This document shows, in pieces, positions 47,190-58,459 of a DNA stretch of 64,000 nucleotides. Location of the stretch: assembly GCF_963082655.1 (NCBI RefSeq), contig NC_081555.1, positions 145,870,517 through 145,934,516 on the forward strand, in the 5' to 3' direction. The notes below the pieces were generated by a model. That model was not told where the DNA came from and did no database searches. It was given only the letters and a program-made list of their open reading frames with translations. Position 1 is the first letter of the stretch. Every line of letters begins with the position of its first letter. Both the position numbers and the translations under genes were made by a program. Source of the stretch: Stomoxys calcitrans. Lineage: Eukaryota; Arthropoda; Insecta; Diptera; Muscidae.

Positions 47190-48470
47190 TAGAATGTCCT
47201 GCCGAACGGTAGGACGTGACCCAGATATCAACATTAGATTCGAACTCTACTGTCATAGACCTTTCTTTTAATTGACATGTTATACCGATCGAACTACACG
47301 TCCTATTGAAGGGTATTTAGTGGGTGAACCGGTCCCAGACTGTGTCCCTAATGTGTTTACCAGATTCGTAGTCCACTGCCAAAGACCTTTCATTCGATAC
47401 CCATTTTGTGACATTCATGCCCGTTTTTGGAGTTTGGCAGGCCCCGTCGACACCTTGTATCGAATTCTTATAACAGATGTGTACTCAACTTTCAAACACC
47501 TGTCATTTGACATTCATGCCCGTTTTTTGGAGTTTGGGAGGCCCCGTCGACACCTTGTATAAAATTCTTATAACAGATGTGTACTCAACTTTCAAACACC
47601 TGTCATTTGATACCCAATCAGTAAATATGTCTTGTAGAGGGGTTTTGGGGGGTGGGGTGGGGTGGTCGCCTTAGACCCCAAGGAATAAATTTTTATATCA
47701 GCATTGTACTCTACTCTTAAATAACTTTCATTTGATATCCACATTGCCCCAATCGGTAAATATGTACTGCAGGGGTGTTTTGGTGGTGGGGAGGGCGCTC
47801 AGACACCATATTGTCCCAATCAGTTAATATGTCCTGTAGAGGAGTTTTGGGGGGTGGGGTGGGGTGAGCGCCTCAGACACCAAGGAATACATTTTTATAT
47901 CAGAATTGTAATCTACTCTTAAATACCTTTCATTTGATATCCATATTGTCCCAATCGGTAAATATGTCCTGGCTGGGGGTTTTGGGAATGAGGAGGGCCC
48001 TCAGACACCAAAGATGCATTTTTGTGTCAGATTTGTATTCTACTTTCAAGTACTTTTCATTTGATACCCATATTGCCCAAAGCGGTTAAAGTGTCTAATT
48101 GGGTGGTGTTTTAGAGGATAGAGGACCCCCCGAAATTTAGGGTGACATTTAAATGCCAAGTTCGTACTCTACTCTCAAATAATTCATTTGATACCCATAT
48201 TCTCCCAATTGGTAAACATGTCCATTAGGGTGGTTTTTGGGATGGGGCGTCCACCCAAAATTGTATACCAATTTCGTGTTTTTGGGGTATCATAAGGTGA
48301 CATGCAAAATTTCGCTTAAAACGATGGACCCATCTTCGAGATATGGCGTTTTTGAAAATGGGGGTATGGGGGAGGGTCCTTCCCCTCTTCGGATATCAGA
48401 AAATGTAGTACCTTCTTTTCACCTGGGGCTTAACAGAAACAAACAAACAAGCAAACAAAGCACAACAGTT
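47190..48470 (-). repeat. Helitron-type array
   Basis: Units with ACCTTTCATTTGATACCCAT, ATTGTCCCAATCGGTAAATA and GGGGTTTTGGGGGTGGGG-like text, the reverse complement of the Helitron array. A 109-bp block (GACATTCATGCCCGTTTTT... to CACCTGTCATTTG) is tandemly duplicated at about 47411-47616. The right end has ACAAACAAACAAGCAAACAA, typical of the 5' region. No clean ends. Confidence 0.65.
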
Positions 48471-48474
48471 TCAT

Positions 48475-50093
48475 TTTTATATCCACCACCGAAGGATGGG
48501 GCTATATTCATTTTGTCATTCCGTTTGCAACACGAAATATCCATTTCCGACCCTATAAAGTATATATATTCTTGATCAGCGTAAAAATCTAAGACAATCT
48601 AGACATGTCCGTCCGTCTGTCTGTTGAAATCACGCTACAGTCTTTAAAAATAGAGATATTGAGCTGAAACTTTGCACAGATTCTTTTTTTGTCCATAAGC
48701 AGGTTAAGTTCGAAGATGGGCTATGTCGGACCGATCGGCCGATTTAGGGTCTTAGGCCCATAAAAGCCACATTTATTATCCGATTTTGCTGAAATTTGGG
48801 ACAGTGAGTTGTGTTATGCCCTTCGATATCCTTCGTCAATTTGGCCCAGATCGGTCCAGAGTTGGATATAGCTGCCATATAGACTGATCCTCCATTTAGA
48901 GCGATCCTCCCATTTAGGGTCTCAGGCCAATAAAAGCCACATTTATTATCTGATTTTGCTGAAATTTGGGACAGCGAGTTGTCTTAGGCCCTTCAAGATC
49001 CTTCGTCAATTTGGCCCAGATCGGTCCAGATTTAGATATAGCTGTCATATAGACCAATCCTCCGATTTAGGGTCTTAGGCCCATAAAAACCACATTTATT
49101 TTCCGATTTTGCTGAAACTTAGGACAGCTAGTTGTGTAAGGTCCTTCGACATCCTTCTTCAATTTGGCCCAGATCGGTCCAGATTTGGATATAGCTGCCA
49201 TATAGACCGATCCTCCGATTTAGGATTTTAGGCGCATAAAAGGCGCATTTATTGCCCGATGAAGCCGAAATTTGGGACAGTGAATTAAGTTAAGGCCCTT
49301 AACATACTTCTGCATTATTGTACAGATCGGTCCAGAGTTGGATATAGCTGCCATATAGACCGATTTCTCGGTTTTAGGTTTTGGGGCCATAAAAAGCGCA
49401 CTTACTGTCCGATGTCGCCGCTATTTGGGACAGTGAGTTGTGTTGGGCCCTTCGACATCCTTCTTCAATTTCACTCAGATCGGTCCAGATTTGGATATAG
49501 CTGCCATATAGACCGATCTCTCGATTTAATGTTTTAGGCCTATAAAAGGCGTATTTATTGTCCGATGTAGCCGAAATTTGGGACAACGAGTTAAGTTAAG
49601 ACCCTCCGTATATTTCTGCAATTTGGTCTAGATCGATCAAGGTTTGCATAAAGCTGCCATATAGACCGATATCTCGATTTAAAGCCTTGGCCCCAAAAAA
49701 GGCGCATTTATTGGGTTGCCCAAAAAGTAATTGCGGATTTTTTAAAAGAAAATAAATGCATTTTTAATAAAACTTAGAATGAACTTTAATCAAATATACT
49801 TTTTTTACACTTTTTTTCTAAAGCAAGCTAAAAGTAACAGCTGATAACTGACAGAAGAAAAAATGCAATTACAGAGTCACAAGCTGTGAAAAAATTTGTC
49901 AACGCCGACTATATGAAAAATCCGCAATTACTTTTTTGGGCAACCCAATATAATCCGATTTAACTGAAATTTGACATATTGACTTATTTTAGGCTTTCGA
50001 CGGATTTTGATGAAAGATGGTTTACATATATACCCGAGGTGTTGGGTATCCAAAGTTTGGCCCGGCCGAACTTAACGCCTTTTTTACTTGTTA
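48475..50093 (+). mobile_element. HINE-like family 2 element, complete, with nested MITE
   Basis: 5' TATATCCACCACCGAAGGAT, module ACATGTCCGTCCGTCTGTCT, and an array of about seven units with GATATAGCTGCCATATAGAC. 3' end GAGGTGTTGGGTATCCAAAG, TTTGGCCCGGCCGAACTTAA, CGCCTTTTTTACTTGTT. The last unit is split by the mariner MITE at 49711-49948. Confidence 0.85.
49711..49948. mobile_element. Mariner-derived MITE, copy 2
   Basis: A 238-bp element with perfect terminal repeats starting TTGGGTTGCCCAAAAAGTAA, flanked by TA (49709-49710 and 49949-49950). The target reads ATTTATAATCCGATTT when the element is removed, as in other family 2 units, so this is a clean TA insertion. Very close to copy 1 at 4057. 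Confidence 0.95.
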
Positions 50094-50214
50094 TATAAGA
50101 GATTTAAATATGATATTTGGCCATTAAAGAAAATTTTAGCAACATTTTATAAATTTTTTAGACAAAATTTTGGGGGTCGGGCTCGGGCTCGGGCTCCATA
50201 GCCACTCCCCTGCC

Positions 50215-50504
50215 AACATCATTGATGAAAGCTATATCTTAATAAAAACCTATTTTTTTAAAATGTATAGCGGTCGTCGTTAGACTAAGAGTGACTCGTG
50301 CAAATTTTTACGACAGTCGGAACACAAATGCGACCTGTACCTTGAATACAAGAATACACGGACAGACAGACGGACATAGCTAAATCGAATCAGATAGCGA
50401 CTCTAAGACGATCGGTTACTCTTCAATGGTTCTAGCTCTTCTCCTTCTTAGCGTTGCAGACAAATACAAAACCCTGTATCACTGTGGTGGTGTAGGGTAT
50501 TAAT
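50215..50504 (-). repeat. HINE-like family 3 5' end fragment
   Basis: GCGACCTGTACCTTGAATAC, ACGGACAGACAGACGGACAT, AATCGAATCAG and CACTGTGGTGGTGTAGGGTA are the inverted 5' module of family 3. There is one array unit and no 3' palindrome. Confidence 0.7.
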
Positions 50505-51742
50505 AGGCCCAATAAAAGCCAAAGCTAAAACCAACTTTATTTTGTTTCTGATTTAAAACCAAATTTTAAATAATTTCCCCCAGTCATCTATCAAATATAA
50601 ATAAAAACATAAATCGTAGCAACGAATTATCTTTTAAATAAATTATAGCGACAAGCAGAAAATACCATCAAATAATTTAGATGTTTTTAAAAGATCTATA
50701 CATACAACAAAATGCTTAGATTAATTAGAAGATTTATTCAATATTTTGTTGTTGGATTTATTTTGCGAAAACATGTGTTTCTTTTTTCATGCATGTAATA
50801 TAGCAGGCATTCGTTGGTAGAGACACTTTCTGTAGCCTGTAGTATATGCATGTACTTTGCAAATAAGACAAATGATGGCATGAAATAGTTAAGACAGGAA
50901 ACATTTCAGCTGTCGTCGATTTCATATAATTCTTGAACAGGTGGCACTAAGCAAAGCAAAGAAAATGTCATCTCCCCACGAATGAACAGGGATTAAAATT
51001 AACAGCGGCAATAAGAAAAACACCATCACAAATTTACCTCCCTGCCTGCCTGCCTACCTACCAACTGACGTGTGATTGAGATAATTTTTGTAATTTTCAA
51101 AAAAATTTAACGTAACATTTTATGTAATGGTACATTTGGTGAATTTATGTCAAATCAAAAGGGAATTTGAATAAAAAAAATAAGGCAACATTTTTAATTA
51201 TTTTTATTAAAACAAATTTTTGAGAAAATGTGGTCAAAGTTAACAGCTAATCCAGAAGGGTTCTGTAGTGAGGTGGGCGTCAGATCTTCCAGATGGGTGA
51301 ACCGGTTTAGGTACTCCTATCATAACCTAATAACACAAATTTCATAACCAATAACTGATTTTATTAGATTTTTTTTTATAGTTTCATTACTCTATCCTAT
51401 TCCCTTTTCAAAATGTTTAATCCAAACCCTCATTTTAACATTTCCTTTACTTGTCAACATCATCCATACATACGTCCAATATTATTCAAATATTTTCAAT
51501 TTGGAAGAGATCTGTACAAGCACTCTGCAGGGATTTTTCCTAATTGAGTTGAGCACACTTTTGTACACATTAAGTACTCTCTTGCAAATTATCCTTGATA
51601 TTGGTATTTGTTGTTTTGCCAAATCCTTAGGTTTTCACAACAACAGAATGACGACCAGACCACATCAAAGAATTGCCATGAAAAGTTTAAATGGAATTGA
51701 TTTGAGTATATCTCTCACATGAGGAGAGATTTTGAATTGCAA
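50505..51742. other. No gene seen
   Basis: AT-rich, with a short direct repeat CCTGCCTGCCTGCCTACCTA at 51042. A 73-codon plus-strand ORF (51501-51722) has no recognisable content. Confidence 0.45.
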
Positions 51743-51988
51743 CTAAGCTGGTAGTGAGGCACAGGTATGGAGGTCGAGAGAGTTGTTAATGGCAGATGGT
51801 GGTTGTGGTGGGGCTGGTTCTGGTCCTTTGGTGGCATTTGTTTTGTAAACCACCATGAATGTTTGAGAATTGTGGTTCTCAAACAACAAATCTCTAATAT
51901 TTGCTAGGTTTTCCACAAATGTGGGTGGCATTGTTGTTCCTTTGTGGGGTCTTATCAAGCAGAGTTGCCAATCGTCATAAAAAGCCAT
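51743..51988 (-). CDS. Unrecognised 82-codon ORF, possible exon or ORF fragment
   Basis: The protein is MAFYDDWQLCLIRPHKGTTM, then PPTFVENLANIRDLLFENHN, SQTFMVVYKTNATKGPEPAP and a Pro-rich end. Composition is high in complexity and unlike the AT-driven chance ORFs around it. The 5' side ends at a Helitron-type terminus (GGGCCCGCTCCGCTGCGCC, 51992). I do not recognise the family. It could be a captured exon, a fragment of a transposon ORF, or a real exon cut by an insertion. No splice-site partner was found. Confidence 0.3.
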   Translation of the reverse strand: MAFYDDWQLCLIRPHKGTTMPPTFVENLANIRDLLFENHNSQTFMVVYKTNATKGPEPAPPQPPSAINNSLDLHTCASLPA

Positions 51989-53760
51989 ATCGGGCCCGCT
52001 CCGCTGCGCCTTCTTTTACTTTATATGGAACACAATTTTCCTTGGAATATTTTTTTTTCGACAATTAGAGAGCTTTTAGTGAAATATCATGCTACGAAAA
52101 TATTAAATCGCTTGACAAACAGTTTAACAATATAAGTTCCTTTATATGAATCCCATCATTATTGGTCTACGAATTTATGTTTGGATGTAAGGTGTACTCC
52201 ATTCTTAAAATACTTAATTTCAGCTCGATATTCTCATGATATCTGATTAAGGGGTGTTTTCGAGGTCGAGGTGGTGAGATTCATGGTCTACTTCCAAATA
52301 CCCATCATTTGAGCTCCATTTTTCCATAGACGGCAAACATGACCGGTTTGGGGAGTGTTTTGGGGGATGGGGCGGTCACTCAGAGTCTTGGTTTTGAAAA
52401 TATATATCAGATTCATGTTCTACTCCAAAATACCTCTTATTTGAGCCTCATATTGCAATGGTCAGCAAATACTTCCTATTTGGGTGGTGTTGTGAGGGTG
52501 GGGTGGCCCCATAGACACTTTTCCCGAACATTGATATCAGATTCGTGCTTTACTTCCAATTTCCCCATATTGCTATGGTCGTAAATTTGTCTTCTTTGGG
52601 GTATGTTCTCGGGGATGGGAGGCCCCCCAAACACTAGGCCCCACATCTGGATATGAGATACGTTTTCTACTCTTAAATATCTTTCATTTGAGTCCAATAT
52701 TGTACTGATTGGACGATAAATATATTTGAAAAGTTTTGGGGGTGAGGTTGTCCCCCTAGGAACCCCATCCGGAATTTTAATACCAAATTTTTGTTTGTAG
52801 GTCATTATAAGAGAGAGCACACAAAATTTGGCTGAAATCGCACCACCCATCTCCGGGATCTGGCATTTTTGAAAATTATGGTAAGGGGGAGGGTCCGCTC
52901 CCCCTTCAGATATCAAAAAATGTAATACCCTATTTTCATCACGGGATCATTATGCACCATCAGTGAAAATTTCAAGAAAATCGGTTCAGTCGTTTCTGAG
53001 TCTATAAGGAACACACAAACACTATCCAAATGTGGGACCAAGTGTTTGAGGGGCCGCTCATTCCCGAGAACATCCCCCAAAGAAGACAAATTTACGACCA
53101 AAGCAATATGGGGCTCAAATGAAGGGTCTTTGGTCTCCCATAACACAACCCAAATTGGAAGTTTTTGCTGACCATTGCAATTTGAGGCTCAAATAAAAGG
53201 TATTTTAGAGTAGAACACGAATCTGATATATATTTTCAAAGCCCAGTCACTGAGTGGCCGCCCCATCCCCCAAAACACCCCCCAAACCGGTTAAGTTTGC
53301 CGACTATGGAAAAATGGAGCTCAAATGAAGGGTATTTGGGAGTAGACCATGAATCTGACATCAACATTCGAGACCAACTGTCTAGGGGACGTCCCAACAT
53401 CATAACAACCCCCAAGTAGGACGTATTTGCTCACCAAGACAATTTGGTTCTTGAAGATAGTGAAGCTCGATATTCATAGTTTTTAGGGCCCATACTCCCA
53501 TAAGTGAATGGTATTTGAGATTAAAAAACTAATTTGATATCGAATTTTGAGACCAATGGCAATATGGGGTTCAAATATATGAATAGAATAGAGCACATTG
53601 CTGATATATTTTCAGGGCTTAGTGTTTGGGGGCCAACCCAACCCCCCAAAACACACCTAAAACGGGCATATTTACCGACCATGTCAATGTGGGGCTTAAA
53701 TGAAAGGAAGAGCAAGAATTGATACCCACTTTCGGGACCTATTTTTTTGGGTCTTCCCCT
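51989..53760 (-). repeat. Helitron 3' terminus and array
   Basis: The inverted 3' end GGGCCCGCTCCGCTGCGCCT is at 51992 (the CTAG tip is not visible). A long array follows of units with ATTTGAGCCTCATATTGCAA and TCTACTCCAAAATACC. From about 52990 the orientation appears to flip (AATATGGGGCTCAAATGAAG), so at least two copies are joined. Confidence 0.6.
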
Positions 53761-53764
53761 TTCT

Positions 53765-54650
53765 CAAAAATTGCGGCTTGTAAGGGCTCTAGAAGTCAAA
53801 TCGGGAGATCGATTTATATGGGAGCTATATCAGGTTACATACCGATTTGGACCGTACTTGGCATAGTAATTGGAAGTCTTACCAGAACACTATATGCGAA
53901 ATTTCAGGCAAAGCGGACAAAAATTGCGACTTGTAAGGACTCAAGAAATCAAAGCGGAAGATCGGTTTATATGGAAGCTATTTTATTAGGTTATAGCCCG
54001 ATTTGGACCGTACTTGGCACTGTCATTAGAAGTCATAGCGAAACGCCCAATGCAAAATTTTAACCAAATCGGACAAAAATTGCGGCTTGTAAGGGCTCAA
54101 TAAATCAAATGGGAAGATCGGTTTATATGGGGGGTATATCAGGTTGTAGACCGATTTAGACCGTACTTGGCCAGTTGTTGAAAGTCGTAACAGAACACTA
54201 CATGCAAAATTTCAGACAAATCGGACAAAAATTGCGGCTTCCATGAGCCCCTGGAATCAAATAAATCAAATCGGAAGATCGGTTTATATGGGAGGTATTT
54301 CAGGTTATAGACCGATTTAGACTGTACTTGACACAGCTGTTGGAAGTCGTAACGGAACACTACATGTAAAGTTTCAGCCAAATTGGACAAACGTTGTGGC
54401 TTTTAAGGGCTTAAGAAGTAAAATCGGGAGTACGGTTCATATGGGAGCTATATCAGGTTATAGACCGATTTAGACCGTACTTGGCACGTTGTTGGAAGTG
54501 ATAAAATAACAGAGTGTGCACAATTTTAGACAAATCGGACAAAAATTGTGGCTTCCAGCGGTTCAGCTACCATAAAACTCAAATCGAGTTTGGCTTATAT
54601 GGTAGCTATAGCTAAATCTGAACCGATATAGCCCATTTGCTATCAGTATC
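53765..54650 (-). repeat. HINE-like family 1 array without ends
   Basis: Five to six units of about 150-155 bp: AAAATTGCGGCTTGTAAGGG, GATCGGTTTATATGGGAGGT and CCGATTTAGACCGTACTTGG. No terminal palindrome or 5' module is visible on either side. Confidence 0.7.
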
Positions 54651-54961
54651 GTGATTTCGATAGACGGACGGATATGGTCCGATTTAGACCAAATTCGGCA
54701 CGGACATTGAGTGGTCTTATAAATACAAGTCACTGTTAAATTTTGGTTCAATATTGGTCTTTTTGGCAGCTCCAAATAAAGACCGATCTGAAACAAATAC
54801 GACACGGATGTCGAAAGGCCTTACATAAGTCCCTGTGTCAAGTTTTAGAGAAATCGGATTAAAAATGCGTCTTTTATGGGGCCAAGACCATGGATCCATA
54901 TATGGCAGGTATATCCAAATCTGGACCGATCTGGGCCATATTGAAGAAGGATGTCGAAGGG
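54651..54961 (-). repeat. HINE-like family 2 array fragment
   Basis: Two units in inverted orientation with AAAATGCGTCTTTTATGGGG, ATATATGGCAGGTATATCCA and GAAGAAGGATGTCGAAGG. It abuts the family 1 array on one side and a SINE on the other. Confidence 0.65.
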
Positions 54962-55125
54962 GGCCACCGTAGCGCAGAGGTTAGCATGACCGTCTATGAC
55001 TCTGAACGCCTGGGTTCGAATCCGGGCGAGACCATCAGAAAAAATTTTTAGCGGTTGTTTTCTCCTCCTAATGCTGGCGAAATTGAGGCACTATGCTATG
55101 TAAAACTTCTCTACAAAGAGGTATG
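54962..55125 (+). mobile_element. tRNA-derived SINE, 5' half
   Basis: The best-preserved head: CCACCGTAGCGCAGAGGTTA, GCATGACCG and the B-box GGGTTCGAATCCGGGC. The body stops after CTTCTCTACAAAGAGG, so the 3' half is missing. Confidence 0.85.
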
Positions 55126-56540
55126 AAAATCAATTTGAGGACATTTTTTTATGAAAACATAATTTTGGGATATCCCATTTTTTAAATATCCTAGTCAAAA
55201 AAATTATTTGGCTATTGGCAACTCTGATAAGCATACCTTACCTTTATAGGGGTAGTGGAAGTAGACTAAAGACTTGAGGTATGAGCATGGTAACCTATTG
55301 AATTGAAAAAAAAACAAACATCAGAGTAATGGTATCCAAGGAATTTCCTTGACGTGTTTTTTATTTCTCTACCGGTGTTTTTTGCATTTGTGTTGGATTA
55401 TTTTTGGGGGGGCTTTGTCATTGGTTTTGTTGATATTTACCGCCGCTGCAGCCCCATTGTCAAATGGTGTTTCATTTCAAACGGGTGCTGGAGTGCTATA
55501 CAACGTCTTTTGGCAAACCAAAAACAACTCTCGATGACGTCGATGCCTCCCTACAAACCGCTGACGGCGCCATAAGTTACCTACTAGATGTCAAAACTTC
55601 GATGCCAAAAAGAAAAGAAAAACCAAACTAAAGGAAAACGGAAAAACCATCGAATTGAATGAAATCTGACAAATATCGAATGATAAGGGGGAAACCCAAC
55701 TCAACAAATAATGGAACAGGGTTTTATTGTTTTCCAAAACGTTTTCCTAAGGCTTTGCTAAGGCATTGCTGAGAATAGTCGATTGTCAATCCTTTTGTGT
55801 GTTAGTTACGCCACGAGCACGTGAATGGTAAAAAAACAACATGGTCGAATAGAACAGGAAATTAAGAAAAGTGAAAAATAAAGAAAAAATAGTAGACGGA
55901 AAAAATATTGAAAAAATTGAAGAAAAAAATCTATTATGGTTCAAATTCAGGAAATCCATTTACTGTTTTCCTTTTAAGTTTTTTGTGTGTATGTAAAAAA
56001 AAGATTTGCCAACATCCTTTGCTTTTGGTGTCTGATGCTACCTGTGTTCAAAACAAAGTCGTTTTTCTTTTCTTTTGCCAAGTCAAGACAAAAATCTAGA
56101 GTATCCGTTTCCGGAATACTATAAACACAAAAGATTTATATCACTTTATATGTGTCTTCTATCGCCTGTTGCCTTAAGTGTGCTCGTATGTGCACGCGCG
56201 CGTGTGTGTGTTTGTGTGTGTAAGTGAGTAAGAGTGTAAGAAATGAAGATAAATTTAAAACGTGTCTAGAGTCCCGAAGACGGCCATCAAGCAGGACAGG
56301 CACATGGTTTGAAAGCAAATAAAATCCATAGAGAATGCTTTAAAATGGATTTAGGCGGTCGAGTGCAATTCTTGCAGGCGCAATTATTCCCGGTGTGTCC
56401 GTTAACACCTTTGACACCTAATGGAGGAAGAGGTAAATATATTTTAGTTTTTCCTAATTGAAATAACACCAACGGAATTTAAGAATCATTAGACACCAAA
56501 AAACTTGAAAGAATTTTTAAAGAATAGAAATAATGTAATA
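55126..56540. other. No gene seen
   Basis: Two overlapping short ORFs at 55349-55575 begin with hydrophobic residues but match nothing I know. A short CA/GT-rich run (GTGTGTGTTTGTGTGTG) lies at about 56203-56222. Confidence 0.4.
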
Positions 56541-57270
56541 TACAATAAAATAATTTAAAATAAAATAAAATAAATTAAAATAAAATAGAATAAATTTAAA
56601 AAAATAAAATTTAAAATAATATAATATAAAAAATAGAATAAAATAAAATAAAATAAAATAAAATAATATAAAATAAAATAAAATAAAATAAAATAAAATA
56701 AAAAAAATAAAGTAAAACAAAATAAAATAAAATAAAATAAAATAAAATAAAATAAAATAAAATAAAATAAAATAAAATAAAATAAAATAAAATAAAATAA
56801 AATAAAATAAAATAAAATAAAATAAAATAAAATAAAATAAAATAAAATAAAATAAAATAAAATAAAATAAAATAAAATAAAATAAAATAAAATAAAATAA
56901 AATAAAATAAAATAAAATAAAATAAAATAAAATAAAATAAAATAAAATAAAAAAAAAATAAAATAAAATAAAAAAAATAAAGTAAAATAAAATAAAATAC
57001 AATAAAATAAAAAAAATAAATAAATAAAAAAAAATAAAATAAAATAAAATAAAATAAAATAAAATAAAATAAAATGAAATGAAATTAAATAAAAAAAAAG
57101 AAAAAAATAAAATAAAATAAAAATTAAATAAAATTAAATAAATTAAAATAAAATAAAATAAAAAAAATAAAATAATAATATAAAATAAAATAAAATAAAA
57201 TAAAATAAAATAAAATAAAATAAAATAAAATAAAATAAAATAAAATAAAATAAAATAAAAATAAATAAAT
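56541..57270. repeat. (TAAAA)n pentanucleotide array
   Basis: About 730 bp of AAAAT units. The central 56710-56950 is nearly pure; the flanks contain substitutions and poly-A slips. It generates a spurious 255-codon Phe/Tyr/Leu ORF on the minus strand. Confidence 0.96.
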
Positions 57271-57351
57271 CCGTATAGACTCAAAAACGGCTAAAACAAT
57301 TTTCATGAAAATTTTCACAGGTGGTAGAGTTTGAGGTGAAAATAGGGTACT

Positions 57352-58457
57352 AAATTTTTATACCCACCACTGAAGGATGGGGGTATACCCATTTTGTCAT
57401 TCCGTTTGCAACACATCGAAATATCCATATCCGAACCTATAAAGTATATAAATTCTTGATCCCCGTAAAAATCTTAGACGACCAAGACATGTCCGTCTGT
57501 CTGTCTGTTGAAATCATGCTACAGTCTTTAAAAATAGAGATATTCAGCTGAAACTTTGCAGATTCTTTTTGTCCATAAGCAGGTTAAGTTCGAAGATGGG
57601 CTATATCGGACTACATCTTGATATAGCCCCCATCGGATCAGACTATGATCCTCCGATTTAGGGTTTTAGGCCCATAAAAGCCACATTTATTACCCGATTT
57701 TGCTGAAATTTTGGGACAGCGAGCTTTGTTAGGCCCTTCAAAACCTTTCTTCAATTTGGCCCCAATAGGCTTAAAATTCGATTTAGCTGCTATATAGACT
57801 GATTTCTCAATTTTCGGTGTTCGGTTCTTCAACATCCTTCTTCAATTTGGCCCAGATCGGTCCAGATTTGGATACAGCTGCCATATAGACCGATTTCTCG
57901 ATTTAAGGTTTTGGGCCCATAAATGGCGCATTTATTGCCCGATATCGCCGAAATTTGGAACAGTGAGTTGCGTTAGGCTCTTCGACAACTTTTAGCAATT
58001 TGGCCCAGATCGACCCAAATTTGGATATAGCTTTTATATAGACCGATATCTTGATTTAAAGTTTTGGGCCCATAAAAAGTCTTATTTATCGTTCAATTTC
58101 GCTGAAATTTGGAACAATGAGTTGTGTAAGGCCCTTCGATATCCTTTTTCAATTTGGCCCAGATCGGTTTAGATTTTGATATAGCTGCCATATAGACCGA
58201 TCTCTCGATTTAAAATCTTGACCCCAATAAAAACAAATTTATAAGCCGATTTCGCTGAAATTTGACAGTGACTAATGTTACGTTTTTTGATATCCGTGTC
58301 GTATAGAGTTCAGGTCGATCTATACCTACTCAATAGCTGCTGTGGGGGCATAAATTATGCATTACGACGGATTATGACGAAAGGTGGTTTACATATTTAC
58401 CCGTGATGGTGGGTATCCAAAGTTCGGCCGGGCTGAATTAAACGCCTTTTTACTTGT
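57352..58457 (+). mobile_element. HINE-like family 2 element, complete
   Basis: 5' TATACCCACCACTGAAGGAT, module ACATGTCCGTCTGTCTGTCT, about four units with GATACAGCTGCCATATAGAC, 3' end ATGGTGGGTATCCAAAGTTC, GGCCGGGCTGAATTAAACGC and CTTTTTACTTGTTT. The palindrome has one mismatch. Preceded by a Helitron 5' fragment (CCGTATAGACTCAAAAACGG) at 57270. Confidence 0.85.
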
Positions 58458-58459
58458 TT

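Noticed and set aside
55349..55575. Two overlapping ORFs with signal-peptide-like starts
   Set aside because: They share the same DNA in different frames, and the hydrophobicity follows from T-rich sequence; no family recognised.
56517..57284. 255-codon Phe/Tyr/Leu ORF as a membrane protein
   Set aside because: It is a translation of (TAAAA)n.
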